This document shows, piece by piece, positions 47,314-56,275 of a stretch of DNA of 64,000 bases (position 1 is the first letter of the stretch; each line of letters starts with the position of its first letter). The stretch is from NCBI RefSeq assembly GCF_011769525.1, contig NZ_CP050440.1, positions 6,201,501 through 6,265,500 on the forward strand, given 5' to 3'. Made by a program: the position numbers and the translations under genes. The DNA comes from Tolypothrix sp. PCC 7910 (GTDB lineage: Bacteria; Cyanobacteriota; Cyanobacteriia; Cyanobacteriales; Nostocaceae). Below the pieces are notes generated by a model. It ran no database searches and was not told where the DNA came from. It worked only from the letters and a program-made list of their open reading frames with translations.

Positions 47314-47534
47314 TGGCAGTTTTTTGTAGCTTAGTTGCTGATTCTACTCTAAACCATAGTCAAAGGGTAATGCATTCCCCACGGGTATAACCTGTTGATT
47401 CTACCCTAGGGAAGGCGGCTACCTGATTTCTAGCAGAGCAAGTCCCTGTAATAAGGATTTACAACTATTTTACGCTGAACTTTACTAGCTAGCAGTGATT
47501 TTGATGTTGGTAAATATTTCAGTATCAGTATCAT

Positions 47535-48083
47535 CTATTCTGCTACTGCTTCTGCTTCTGCTTTCAGTTCTAGATCTAACTCTAGTTGTTGTTCTTGTTG
47601 ATTTGTGGCAAGTATTTGTGGAAGTTGTTCAATTTGAAAATACTGATGGAATTTTGGTGTTACTTGTAGCGAATACGAGCGAGAATCACTATCTCGGCGC
47701 TTGCGAACAAAACCAAGTTCCACAAGTTCGGGAACGTGTTGATATACTCCCGAACCCCGTAAGTTAATTAAGTCGCTTTGGAGTATGGGACTATTCAGGG
47801 CGATCGCAGCTAAAGTTCGTAATGCACCTAAACCTAATTCAACGGGAATTATTGTTTGCACTAAGTCATGAAAATCAGACCGCAGTTGCAAACTATAACC
47901 ATTGGGTGTCTCTACGACTTCTAGGGCGCTGTCTCGACGGGCATAATCGTCAATAAGTTCCATCATGCCTTCTTCAACTGTAGCGCGATCGCACGCGGCA
48001 TACTCGGCGATTTCACCGAGCGACAAGGGCTTACCCTTTAAATAGAGAATTGCTTCTATCTTAGTCGCTGTGGCTGTATTCAT
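47535..48083 (-). CDS. scpB: Segregation and condensation protein ScpB
   Basis: ScpB is the winged-helix partner of the SMC-ScpA complex that organises and segregates the chromosome. The 182-residue product has the two expected winged-helix parts (KIEAILYLKGKPLSLGEIAE and LGALRTLAAIALNSPILQSD, then INLRGSGVYQHVPELVELGF). The acidic tail is rich in Glu and Ala. The start ATG lies inside a run of TTAGTCA heptamer repeats, so no normal ribosome-binding site is present just upstream; leaderless or repeat-driven initiation is possible. ispD lies upstream on the same strand, after 208 bases of repeats. Confidence 0.93.
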   Translation of the reverse strand: MNTATATKIEAILYLKGKPLSLGEIAEYAACDRATVEEGMMELIDDYARRDSALEVVETPNGYSLQLRSDFHDLVQTIIPVELGLGALRTLAAIALNSPILQSDLINLRGSGVYQHVPELVELGFVRKRRDSDSRSYSLQVTPKFHQYFQIEQLPQILATNQQEQQLELDLELKAEAEAVAE

Positions 48084-48125
48084 TAGTCGTTAGTCATTAG
48101 TCATTAGTCATTTAGTCATTAGTCA
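48083..48125. repeat. TTAGTCA heptamer repeats at the scpB start
   Basis: Six copies of TTAGTCA (first one TTAGTCG) run from the scpB start codon into its leader, with one extra T. On the minus strand the unit reads TGACTAA, so the array contains several ATG-TGA-TAA-like overlaps. It is a short tandemly repeated sequence. Confidence 0.9.
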
Positions 48126-48215
48126 TCTGTATTTGACAACTGACACCTGACAAAAGACGAGTTCCAAGTGTGTGGGATAATATCACACATAATATGATTT
48201 ATCAATGAAGATTGG

Positions 48216-48299
48216 GCATGGGGCATTGGGCATTGGGTAATTACTTTTTCCCCCTCATCTTCCCTAGTTCCCAGTACCCAATCCCCAGTCCCTATTCCC
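48216..48299. repeat. G-rich/C-rich hairpin repeat without core
   Basis: A GGGCATTGGGCATTGGG-type left arm is followed after a short spacer by CCCAGTACCCAATCCCCAG. The two arms can pair imperfectly. It is a short relative of the elements at 48994, 60596, 62565 and 63229, in the same orientation as the one at 62565. The right end reaches into the last codons and stop of ispD. Confidence 0.75.
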
Positions 48300-48972
48300 T
48301 ACTCTTAAGAATAAATTCTGCGATCGCCAAATCTTGGGGAGTGGTGACTTTGAGATTTGTTTCTTCACCTTCAACAATCTGGACTTCGATGCCACATTTT
48401 TCAAACAAAGCGGCATCGTCAGTGACTTCCCAACCTTGACGCACACCTTCGGCATGGCACTGTCTCAACAAATTGACATCAAATCCTTGAGGAGTTTGTG
48501 CTGCCCACAATTGACTTCGGTCAGGTGTGCTTTGGATTATGCCATTCTCATCGACGACTTTAATCGTATCTTTGACTGGGATGGCGGCAATTAACCCAGG
48601 ACAGTGACGAATAGCTTCCGCACAGGCGTTGAGTAAATCTGGCGTGGCTAAACATCTAGCCCCATCGTGAATTAAAACTTGCTCTGCGGCTTCTGGAAGC
48701 GCCTGTAAGCCATTGTAAACCGACTCTTGGCGGGTTGCGCCACCCGGAATTAATTCCACAGGTTTATTCAGCTTTAAATCAGCAAGGATGGCTTTTAAAT
48801 CATCCCAGTCAGTAGGTTGAGAAATAATTCCAATCCAACTGATGCTTTGTGCTGCCTCTGCGGCTTTGAGAGTCCATGCAATAATTGGTTGCGATCGCAC
48901 CGTCAAGAGGAGTTTATTACGGTCACTCCCCATTCTTCGTCCTAAACCTGCGGCTGGAATTAGTAAATACAC
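48292..48972 (-). CDS. ispD: 2-C-methyl-D-erythritol 4-phosphate cytidylyltransferase
   Basis: IspD transfers CMP from CTP to methylerythritol phosphate in the MEP isoprenoid pathway. The 226-residue protein has the nucleotide-binding start LIPAAGLGRRMGSDRNKLLL with the conserved Arg and Lys. It also has the family motifs VLIHDGARCLATPDLLN and WAAQTPQGFDVNLL, then TDDAALFEKCG. Its last codons (SRE and stop TAG) lie within a repeat, so the true C-terminus may have changed slightly. Another repeat element borders the start side. Confidence 0.96.
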   Translation of the reverse strand: MYLLIPAAGLGRRMGSDRNKLLLTVRSQPIIAWTLKAAEAAQSISWIGIISQPTDWDDLKAILADLKLNKPVELIPGGATRQESVYNGLQALPEAAEQVLIHDGARCLATPDLLNACAEAIRHCPGLIAAIPVKDTIKVVDENGIIQSTPDRSQLWAAQTPQGFDVNLLRQCHAEGVRQGWEVTDDAALFEKCGIEVQIVEGEETNLKVTTPQDLAIAEFILKSRE

Positions 48973-48993
48973 AGAACTTCTTAAATCGTAAAA

Positions 48994-49146
48994 CTGGAGA
49001 TTGGGGAACTCGGGGCCCCCTCTGGGGATAAGGGGTAATGGGGATCGGGGATTGGGGATGAGGGAGATGAGGAAGCAGGGGGAGAAATTCCTATTACCAA
49101 TTACCCATTACCCATTACCCATTACCCAATTCCCGATTCCCTAATA
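48994..49146. repeat. G-rich/C-rich hairpin repeat, copy with CTCGGGGCCCC core
   Basis: From left to right there is GGAGATTGGGGAACTCGGGG, a palindromic GGGGCCCCCTCTGGGG core, G-rich heptamers (GGGGATT), a purine spacer and then (ATTACCC) heptamers. It is close to the copy at 63229 in the same orientation, and to the inverse of the copy at 62565. It fills most of the gap between ispD and the glycosyltransferase. Confidence 0.9.
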
Positions 49147-49192
49147 CCTATATTCCCCTAAAATAGGGAGCGAGTAAGCGTAAATAAATATT

Positions 49193-50152
49193 ATGCGAGT
49201 AGTAGCCCTTGTACCTGGCGGAATTGGCAACCAAATTCTTATGTTTCCGGCTCTAGATGAACTGAAGCGCTATTACCCAAACGCTCAGATAGATGTCGTA
49301 GTGGAACCCCGGTCAAAGGCGGCCTATCGGGTTAGCAAGTCGGTTCACGAGGTATTAAATTTTGATTTTAAAGACCGTAATAGTTTGGCTGATTGGGGTA
49401 ACTTAGTAGGCATAATTCGTGATCGCGAATACGATGTAGCCATTACAGCCGGACAAAGCTGGTTAGTAGGCCTTTTTCTGTGGTTAACAGGAATTCCTAC
49501 CCGGATTGGTTATCAAGGTAAAGGTGCAGTTTTTCTCACCAGTACTTTACCTTTCAATACCTCTGAGTATTTAGCAACGGTTTATCACAATTTACTACAA
49601 CCGTTAAACATTCAAACTCCTTGCCCAGAACTGTCTTTAAATGTCCCAAAACCAGATATTGATTGGGCACAAAAGGAACAAAAACGCTTAGGTGTGAATG
49701 AAACAGGCTATATCTTGATTTATGGTGGTTCTAGCCTGTCATCTCCAGTTAAAAGCCAGAACCCTATTTATCCTGTAGAAAATTGGCAGCAAATTATACA
49801 AGAGTGTCAACGCAAGCAGCCAGATTTGCCTATAGTGATTTTTAAGGGCCCTGAAGATGAACAAATAGTGCGATCGCTTGTAGACTCCTACCCGGATATT
49901 AAGGTGACTTCCCCAGATAATACTGGTAAACTAGCAGCGATTATTGGCGGGGCAAGTTTGATGTTGACAACTGACAGCGCACCTCTACAACTGAGTGTGG
50001 CAGTTCAGACTTATACTATTGCCCTGTTTGGCTCCACAGATCCAGCACAGGTGTTACCAAAAAGCGAAAAATTCTTAGTTATCAAATCTCCTACGGGCAA
50101 AATTGGTGATATTTCACCCAAAGTAGTGTTAGAGAAAATCTGGGGTGGTTAA
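49193..50152 (+). CDS. Glycosyltransferase family 9 (heptosyltransferase-like)
   Basis: The 319-residue enzyme begins MRVVALVPGGIGNQILMFPA, the GT9 loop that binds the acceptor or nucleotide sugar. It carries the GT-B C-terminal block GASLMLTTDSAPLQLSVAVQ followed by ALFGSTDPAQVLP, equivalent to the donor-binding TDSGxxHxxxA motif. Soluble, no signal peptide. Such enzymes add heptose-like sugars to lipopolysaccharide or to other surface polymers. The exact sugar is unknown. An 11-base hairpin at 50281-50316 follows the gene. Confidence 0.9.
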   Translation: MRVVALVPGGIGNQILMFPALDELKRYYPNAQIDVVVEPRSKAAYRVSKSVHEVLNFDFKDRNSLADWGNLVGIIRDREYDVAITAGQSWLVGLFLWLTGIPTRIGYQGKGAVFLTSTLPFNTSEYLATVYHNLLQPLNIQTPCPELSLNVPKPDIDWAQKEQKRLGVNETGYILIYGGSSLSSPVKSQNPIYPVENWQQIIQECQRKQPDLPIVIFKGPEDEQIVRSLVDSYPDIKVTSPDNTGKLAAIIGGASLMLTTDSAPLQLSVAVQTYTIALFGSTDPAQVLPKSEKFLVIKSPTGKIGDISPKVVLEKIWGG

Positions 50153-50280
50153 ACCAGCAGTTTTCTTAGGCAACGATGGTATATGAGATCCAATTAAGGT
50201 CATTCTGATAATCAAGAATTACCTAAATTGAAGCCTTTTTGTTCGTTATTCACATCTTTTAAATCTTTCTCTTTTTTTGG

Positions 50281-50316
50281 CTAATCGCCTAGGAAATTCT
50301 ATTCTTAGGCGATTAG
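50281..50316 (+). terminator. Hairpin after the glycosyltransferase gene
   Basis: A perfect 11-base stem (CTAATCGCCTA / TAGGCGATTAG) with a 14-base loop lies 129 bases after the stop. It is preceded by CTTTTTTTGG and followed by TTAAAAG, so the T-tract is weak. It could terminate the glycosyltransferase transcript. Confidence 0.5.
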
Positions 50317-50972
50317 TTAAAAGTATCTAAAGGTGGTTGAGTGAATGGTCTTATTCCTGGCGCAACATGCTAATAATGTTAAGTTTAGGAAATATCTGGC
50401 TAGCACTAAATCTTTAAAAATTAATAAATATCAATAATTTGCTGTTTTAAAAATATAAATTTATTTTTCTAAAAATCGTTAGTTCTAGTGAAGTTGTGGG
50501 CAAAATACAAATTGGATGATTCCAATCATCTGCATTTAACCTCACCTTGAGCGAATGGAGATTGAGTCAATTCTTTTGCTATGAAAGAAGATAAAAAGCA
50601 ATTAGTCGTCGGGGCTGCATTTTTTACCCAGCCTCTATTACTCATAAGGTTGCCATCAATTTCCCATGCCTAGAAAATAAACAATAACTTTAGGCATTTT
50701 GCTTTAAACAAGGAATTTGCAGTTGTGTTACCAAATAAATTAACCACAGTCAAAGATTTACATTAGAACTGAAAACTAAAGATTCACAAACTCAGTAACT
50801 AGTAGAACTGAGAATACTCAAGTGATAGGTGATTTCCGGGTGTAGCATCACCTACTTTGTTCAGCATTTAAGTAAATCTCATTCCCTATATTTAGTGTTT
50901 CCTAGTGACCGTATTGTCTTGAGGTAGGTGCATTTTCCATGACTTACGTTGAGTTATAAAAAGGAAAAATCA
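50317..50972. other. Intergenic region upstream of the unknown 50973 gene
   Basis: About 650 AT-rich bases. A 30-codon frame at 50581-50673 (MKEDKKQLVVG...) has no supporting signal. The promoter of the next gene should be near the right end; AAAAGG lies just before its ATG. Confidence 0.45.
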
Positions 50973-51734
50973 ATGGCGATCCGATTACATGGCTTTCTTA
51001 GTAGTTCCAAGCGTTACTTTCAAGTAGAAAGTCAACCGCATCATATGACTGGAATTTTTAAGAAAATCATGCACTTTCAAAGCCTACTTGGCTGTGAATT
51101 TACTGATGTCCATAGTGCTTATTATGAATATGAAGCGGACGGAACTATAACTTTCTACCAAGCAAATCAAGATGTCAATAGTCAGCCAGGTGTTTGGACT
51201 TATCTTGTTTATGAATGTCGAGAAAGTGAAGAAAAAATATTTAGTGATGCTGTAATTAATACAAATATCAGTTCTTTGCTAGCACTCTTAGCTGGAAAAA
51301 AACTACCACAAGTTACTGTAAATATTTGTGAATATCTTAATTATAAAAATAATGAATGTGAATATTTAGATATTCAGCTACCTTCTGAGTTAAATCATCA
51401 AGTAGGTAGAGAAATTGCTCATCTTCTATTAGAGGAGATGAACGCCTTGAAATCATCATCTATTTTTGCAGAAGATGTAGGCCAAAAATATCAGCAAGCC
51501 GTTTTAGGAGGATTTATACAAGCTGCACAGGAAATTTTAGCTAAAAATGGCACAGCCAAAGATTTTGAAAATGCTCAATATGATGTGTTAAATAAAATTC
51601 CGATTCATGATATAGCTAACTTAATTATTGCTTACAACGATTATCGGATTTGGCAAGCTGCTTTGCCCAGTAAATCAAAAGCAGTTGAATTTGCTTTCAA
51701 TACAGCATTAACATTTATATGCCAAATTAAGTAA
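50973..51734 (+). CDS. Protein of unknown function
   Basis: The 253-residue protein starts MAIRLHGFLSSSKRYFQVES after an AAAAGG ribosome-binding sequence; an in-frame TTG eight codons upstream is not preferred. It is predicted soluble, with a mixed N-terminal part (YEYEADGTITFYQANQDV) and a helical C-terminal part (YQQAVLGGFIQAAQEILAKN). No catalytic motif is seen and I do not recognise the family. Codon use looks like its neighbours. It lies alone between large spacers and converges with the crr6 gene. Confidence 0.78.
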   Translation: MAIRLHGFLSSSKRYFQVESQPHHMTGIFKKIMHFQSLLGCEFTDVHSAYYEYEADGTITFYQANQDVNSQPGVWTYLVYECRESEEKIFSDAVINTNISSLLALLAGKKLPQVTVNICEYLNYKNNECEYLDIQLPSELNHQVGREIAHLLLEEMNALKSSSIFAEDVGQKYQQAVLGGFIQAAQEILAKNGTAKDFENAQYDVLNKIPIHDIANLIIAYNDYRIWQAALPSKSKAVEFAFNTALTFICQIK

Positions 51735-51806
51735 TATTAACCGATGTAATTGACAAGCTGTAGAGAACTGATGAATAAGGTCTCTACAGCTAACGCTTTG
51801 ATATGT

Positions 51807-52280
51807 TTAAAATGCCTCAAAGAAAGCATCATCTAATTCGTAACCTAGCATTTGTGCTAGCGATTTGAGGCGTGATTGACTAGGTAAACCTTGCTGTTTT
51901 AGCCAATCACTTAAAATAAATATTTTGTGCATGAGAAATATTTCTAACGCTTCGGGATTAAACTGAATCCCTTCTTTAGCGCTAAACTGGTGCGGTACCA
52001 GCATGGCGGTGTAACGGGCAAATTCTCCAGCTTTCCAATCTAGGAAAAACGGTAACCAGGGATATCTAGCATCCAGACGGACAAACCACAGCCGTACTTC
52101 AGGAATTTCTGATAATTCACGGGGATCACCCGGTTCTAAGGCATATTTGATATCAAAGCGTAGTTGCTGTTCTTGGGATACAATCGCTTCCTCTTGGAAT
52201 ATTTTTTCAATTACCGTTGAGGCGGGCGAAATATCCAGATTGTTAATGGAATCAGTATTGATTGCGATCGTGATTGTCAT
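51807..52280 (-). CDS. CRR6-family NdhI maturation factor
   Basis: The 157-residue protein from the ATG at 52280 starts MTITIAINTDSINNLDISPA. It contains the conserved blocks FDIKYALEPGDPRELSEIPE, VRLWFVRLDARYPWLPFFLD and SRLKSLAQMLGYELDDAFFE, as in CRR6 (chlororespiratory reduction 6). CRR6 is needed to build NdhI into the NDH-1 complex, so it works with the ndhCKJ products encoded earlier in this window. The frame is open for 48 more codons upstream, but that part runs through a GACGCG repeat and looks non-coding. Confidence 0.88.
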   Translation of the reverse strand: MTITIAINTDSINNLDISPASTVIEKIFQEEAIVSQEQQLRFDIKYALEPGDPRELSEIPEVRLWFVRLDARYPWLPFFLDWKAGEFARYTAMLVPHQFSAKEGIQFNPEALEIFLMHKIFILSDWLKQQGLPSQSRLKSLAQMLGYELDDAFFEAF

Positions 52281-53617
52281 TGACTCAGCAGCCACTCTAT
52301 TTATGCTCAACTGTAGGCTTGAGAATACACAGTAGCAGCTTTCAGGTAGCGATGGTAGATTTACGGCGAATTTACCCCAATTTTGAATTGCAAAATTAAA
52401 GACGCGAAGAATATCGCGTCCCATAACGTCTTTGTCTATTTGCCGAAATTTAAAGGAATATCATGTCTTTAAGAGTTATTGGCATCCGTTTCCCTGCTAG
52501 ACCTCCTGTTGCAAAGGTAGGTAGTCTATGGCTAAGAATGACATCTTGCCATTTGCGCTTTGTGTTTGCCTAAAAGTTCTGCCTATTAACATTTAGTGCA
52601 TTCATAGTTAATACTTGACTGTATAAATTCTATGATTTGCATATTTTCATCCTTTGGATTTTTATTTGCTCTAGTTACTTACTCCATAAAAATTACACAT
52701 TTAATACTGAATACTGAAAGTCAAGAAAAGCTTAATTTTGATTTGATCACTATCAATATTAATTTTCGGATTTCTGTATTCACCTGTTAGACATTATGTA
52801 AATTTGCGGACGTTATGTTAATACGTGGATATGCTGAAATTTTAGTGGCTGGGGCAATGATTTCAGTGTTAATTACATTACGATTTTTGATTTGCGATGC
52901 TAAAAGGAAAACTCTTGATTTTGCTGCAGTTAAATAACTAGCACGGATATTTTATGCTGGAGCCTTTACTAGTCAAGGGTTTTTGGAGTTTAGTCTCTTA
53001 CTTATAAATCTCCTGTTTGGCTAAATATTAAAAAAACTTGAAAATAAAAACTATTTCTAAAGCAAATATTAAATTATTTCCGGTGGGTTAGGCTCGCTAT
53101 CAGATTTGATTTTTGAATGATTCAAAGGTTTTTTATATGCTGCTACATCAATCAATCATTCACGACTCATGGCAAGCCTTACAAATTAACTTTATTTGTG
53201 GCAACTTACTTAAAAAAGTACTTTAAATAAGGGGGAGTTGCTACTCTTGCTTGCCGTGTTTTTACTATATATTTAGTATCTTTAAAAACTTATATACTTG
53301 TAATATTTATGTTAAAAAGTGGAACACATAATCAATATTCCTTGACTTTGCAGGCCAAGAAGAGACGAAAAAGCTTGCCCTTAGTGGACATTACTAACGA
53401 TTTTAAGCTAAAGTTGTAATGAGTTTGCTTTAGGGTGGGATGTAACGAAACGACCGTCAACAAACCCAAAAATTCTTGCCCTAGCCTGTTTTTCTCGCAG
53501 CGTTTAAAAGCAATCATACAGGTAGGGCTGCAAAGTAATAGTAATATCCTCGTATATACGAATAACCAATTAACCTTGAAATGGGAAAATTACCCCAATA
53601 GTTAACAAACTTATAAT
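52281..53617. other. Long intergenic region before the Fur-family gene
   Basis: More than 1.3 kb have no clear gene. They hold a GACGCG-type hairpin (52401-52420), a possible 40-codon membrane peptide frame (52815-52937) and a 12-base perfect palindrome TCGTATATACGA (53550-53561) about 57 bases before the regulator start. A -10-like TATAAT abuts the ATG at 53618. A 61-codon minus-strand frame at 53332-53517 looks spurious. Confidence 0.5.
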
Positions 53618-54064
53618 ATGCAAAAACAAGCAATATCTACAAAACCAATTCGTTCTCTAGAAGATGCCCTTGAGCAATGTCAACAGCTAGGAATGCGCGT
53701 TAGTCGCCAGCGTCGCTTTATTTTAGAACTGCTTTGGCAAGCTAAGGAACATCTATCTGCTAGAGAGATTTACGATCGCTTAAACCAACAAGGTAAAGAA
53801 ATCGGTCATACCTCTGTCTATCAAAATTTAGAAGCTTTATCTAGTCAAGGTATTATTGAGTGTATTGAACGTTGCGATGGTCGTTTATACGGTAACATTA
53901 GTGACTCTCATAGTCATGTTAACTGTATAGATACTAACCAGATTCTTGATGTCCATATAGAACTACCAGAAGATTTTGTCCGCCAAGTGGAACAGCAGAC
54001 TGGAGTGCGAATTACTGATTACAGCATTAACTTTTATGGTTACCGTAACCCTCAAGCAAGCTGA
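53618..54064 (+). CDS. Fur-family transcriptional regulator (PerR/FurC-like)
   Basis: The 148-residue repressor has the Fur winged helix (MRVSRQRRFILELLWQAKEH, then IGHTSVYQNLEALSSQGIIE) and a shortened metal-binding half with DSHSHVNCIDTNQILDVHI. Of the usual CxxC zinc site only the first cysteine remains (CIDT). By resemblance it is closest to the Anabaena FurC/PerR peroxide regulator, from memory. It would bind DNA with a metal and respond to peroxide or metal state. The palindrome TCGTATATACGA lies about 57 bases upstream of the start, a possible operator for autoregulation. Confidence 0.9.
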   Translation: MQKQAISTKPIRSLEDALEQCQQLGMRVSRQRRFILELLWQAKEHLSAREIYDRLNQQGKEIGHTSVYQNLEALSSQGIIECIERCDGRLYGNISDSHSHVNCIDTNQILDVHIELPEDFVRQVEQQTGVRITDYSINFYGYRNPQAS

Positions 54065-54389
54065 TGGGATGTAAGAGGCTGTTTGTTAAATTTTGACAGT
54101 TCCTGTTAATAGGTAACCATCAAGCAAATTGCTCGAATAGTAAGTAAAAGGGAACGGGGAATAGGGAATTATACAATCTGGGTGACTCTAGCTGGGTGTT
54201 AGCGTAGTAGTCTGGAGAACTTTGATAGTTACGTAGTTAGCATTTTAGTTCTTTAATAAAAGCTTCAGCGCTGGCTTGTAATAACTATGATGCTGTGTGC
54301 GAAAACAAGTCACAATGGTTAGAAATAACCAAAATACCAACGCTGTTTTCTCGCTAAGGTAAAACAGCGTATCTGTTTTTGAACAGACT
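54065..54389. other. Intergenic region after the Fur-family gene
   Basis: About 325 bases contain no gene. Short direct words such as GTAACC(C)ATCAAGCAA and GTAACCCTCAAGCAA, the latter at the end of the regulator gene, suggest a small duplication near 54046-54128. Nothing else stands out. Confidence 0.4.
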
Positions 54390-56192
54390 ATGAGCGATCG
54401 CCCTTTAAGATTATTGTTAATTGACCAAGACCCTATCTTCCGCTTAGGACTAAGGGTAGCATTGGCAGAAATTCCGAATTTGCAAATAGTCTCCGAAGCT
54501 GAAACAGATACGGCTGCTTTGCAAGTTTTAGCAGAATTAACCCAGCAAGACCCGAATTATGTCAATTTGGTGGTTTTAGAATTAGGTAATCATCGTTTCC
54601 CTCAACTTCAGCAGCAGGGATTACAATTTTGTAGGCAACTGAAAGCTTTATACCCAAATCTACCTCTACTACTCCTCAGTTCGGTTACAGAACCAGAACT
54701 ACTTTTAGCAGCCAAAGCTGCTGGTGTAAATGGCTATTGTCCTAAAGGAACTGCTGTTTCTGAGTTGGTTACAGCTATGCAAGCAGTAGCACAAGGTGGT
54801 TCCTTTTGGTTTACGGTTGGGGTAACTCAAAACTCAGCACTCCAAACTCAGAACACAATACTTACTCAAAATTCCCCCCTTCCTTTCGCTAGGCTGCGAA
54901 ATAATTGGCGGTTATCAGGAATTGATTACATTGACGCTACTCTCAAGTCAGTGACAGCGCAATTACAAGTACCCGGATTACCTGTGATGGATCAGGCGAT
55001 TCTGGCTGGAAGGCGACGAGAATTATTAGCAGCGCGTTGGTTGCTAAATCGGTTGCTGGCTACATCGCAAGAAAGACAACCAGAACAGCAGCAAGTCATA
55101 CCTGATTCGATGCAACTTCCACCTCCTCTGAATTCGCTGAGTAGTGCGATTGCTCCATCAAATACATCAAATTTAATACAAATACAAGATTCTTTACCTT
55201 CCCTTAGCCCCAGAACTCTGCAATCTAATTTATTTGCATCTTGTATTACTAAGTTGCAATTACCTTTAGATAATGTTACAGATATTCCTTTAGAGATTGA
55301 TATTCTGCGTGCTGATAAAAAGCGGGAATTGCTTTATTTAATTTTGCAGAAACTAGCTAAACAGTTAGATGAACTACGCGTTGCTGAAATAAAAATCAAT
55401 CAATTATATGATTTAAAAAAATCTCTCATATATGATTTATGGCAATCTACGGTTGCAGATTTTTTTGGCAGATTTTCTCGTTTGCAAATAGGCGATCGCA
55501 ACTTAGAAATTGTCAATATATTGCTACAAAATCCGCAACCAATCCAAACAGCAATTCTGCAAAAAATTCCTTTAGTACTGGAGCTATTTACATATTTACT
55601 CTTGCAAAGAGATTTACAAATAGATAATACTTCTTACCCAGCAGATAGCCAAGAAGCCTACTCACAAGCATTAATTATTTTAGAAAACTTCTTAATTCAG
55701 GTAGCTAATGCGGTAGTACAACCGCTACTCAATTATTTTGCTGATGTAGAGGTGATTAAACAAGATTTTTATGACCGCAGATTAATTTCTACGAGAGAAA
55801 TTGAACGGTTTAGAAATAATTTGTCTTGGAAATATCGTTTAAATAATTATATAAATGAGCCAACGGCAATTTTTGAAAGCCGCTATGAGCTATTTGTATT
55901 TGCGCCACGTGGAATTGCGAAAACCTCAATTTACGCGCCTCGTAATCAGGAATTAACCCAACTATCTGGAATGCCACTAGTGGTAACATTACTTTTAGAA
56001 TTTCGGGATGCGATCGCGCCTCGGTTAAAATCACTATTAGCGATTTTTGGTAGTGGTATTGTCTTCATCCTCACCCAAGTGATTGGTCGGGGTTTGGGTT
56101 TAATTGGTCGTGGAATTTTGCAAGGGATTGGTAATGTTTCGTTAACAGAAAAAAACCTGAGACGTAATAGCGATAAGGGACAGAGGGGATAA
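54390..56192 (+). CDS. DUF3685 (Ycf55-like) protein with a degenerate receiver domain
   Basis: The 600-residue protein starts with a response-regulator-like receiver fold (residues 6-125: RLLLIDQDPIFRLGLRVALA, then LLLLSSV and NGYCPKG with the conserved Lys). The phosphorylated aspartate appears replaced, since the third strand reads NLVVLELGNH. A proline/serine-rich linker follows, then a large helical region to about residue 530, and a C-terminal hydrophobic stretch near 560-590. The C-terminal half matches my memory of DUF3685, related to plastid Ycf55. Phosphorylation-independent signalling is likely, but the output is unknown. Confidence 0.82.
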   Translation: MSDRPLRLLLIDQDPIFRLGLRVALAEIPNLQIVSEAETDTAALQVLAELTQQDPNYVNLVVLELGNHRFPQLQQQGLQFCRQLKALYPNLPLLLLSSVTEPELLLAAKAAGVNGYCPKGTAVSELVTAMQAVAQGGSFWFTVGVTQNSALQTQNTILTQNSPLPFARLRNNWRLSGIDYIDATLKSVTAQLQVPGLPVMDQAILAGRRRELLAARWLLNRLLATSQERQPEQQQVIPDSMQLPPPLNSLSSAIAPSNTSNLIQIQDSLPSLSPRTLQSNLFASCITKLQLPLDNVTDIPLEIDILRADKKRELLYLILQKLAKQLDELRVAEIKINQLYDLKKSLIYDLWQSTVADFFGRFSRLQIGDRNLEIVNILLQNPQPIQTAILQKIPLVLELFTYLLLQRDLQIDNTSYPADSQEAYSQALIILENFLIQVANAVVQPLLNYFADVEVIKQDFYDRRLISTREIERFRNNLSWKYRLNNYINEPTAIFESRYELFVFAPRGIAKTSIYAPRNQELTQLSGMPLVVTLLLEFRDAIAPRLKSLLAIFGSGIVFILTQVIGRGLGLIGRGILQGIGNVSLTEKNLRRNSDKGQRG

Positions 56193-56196
56193 ATAA

Positions 56197-56224
56197 TTCA
56201 AAATTCAAAATTCAAAATTCAAAA
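56197..56224. repeat. TTCAAAA heptamer repeat
   Basis: Four exact TTCAAAA units lie five bases after the stop codon of the DUF3685 gene. This is another short tandem heptamer of the type seen at 39686 and 48083. Confidence 0.88.
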
Positions 56225-56275
56225 TTATGTTTTGTTCTCTGTTAGCTATTACAAACAGCAAACGCCAAATGACAA

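Noticed and set aside
48083-48125. CRISPR-like array
   Set aside because: The units are 7 bases long and contiguous, without spacers.
52281-52424. 48-codon N-terminal extension of the CRR6 protein
   Set aside because: The extension runs through a GACGCG repeat and lacks similarity to the family, which begins MTITIAIN at the ATG at 52280.
53332-53517. 61-codon minus-strand frame before the Fur-family gene
   Set aside because: No ribosome-binding site, no domain, and composition like the surrounding spacer.
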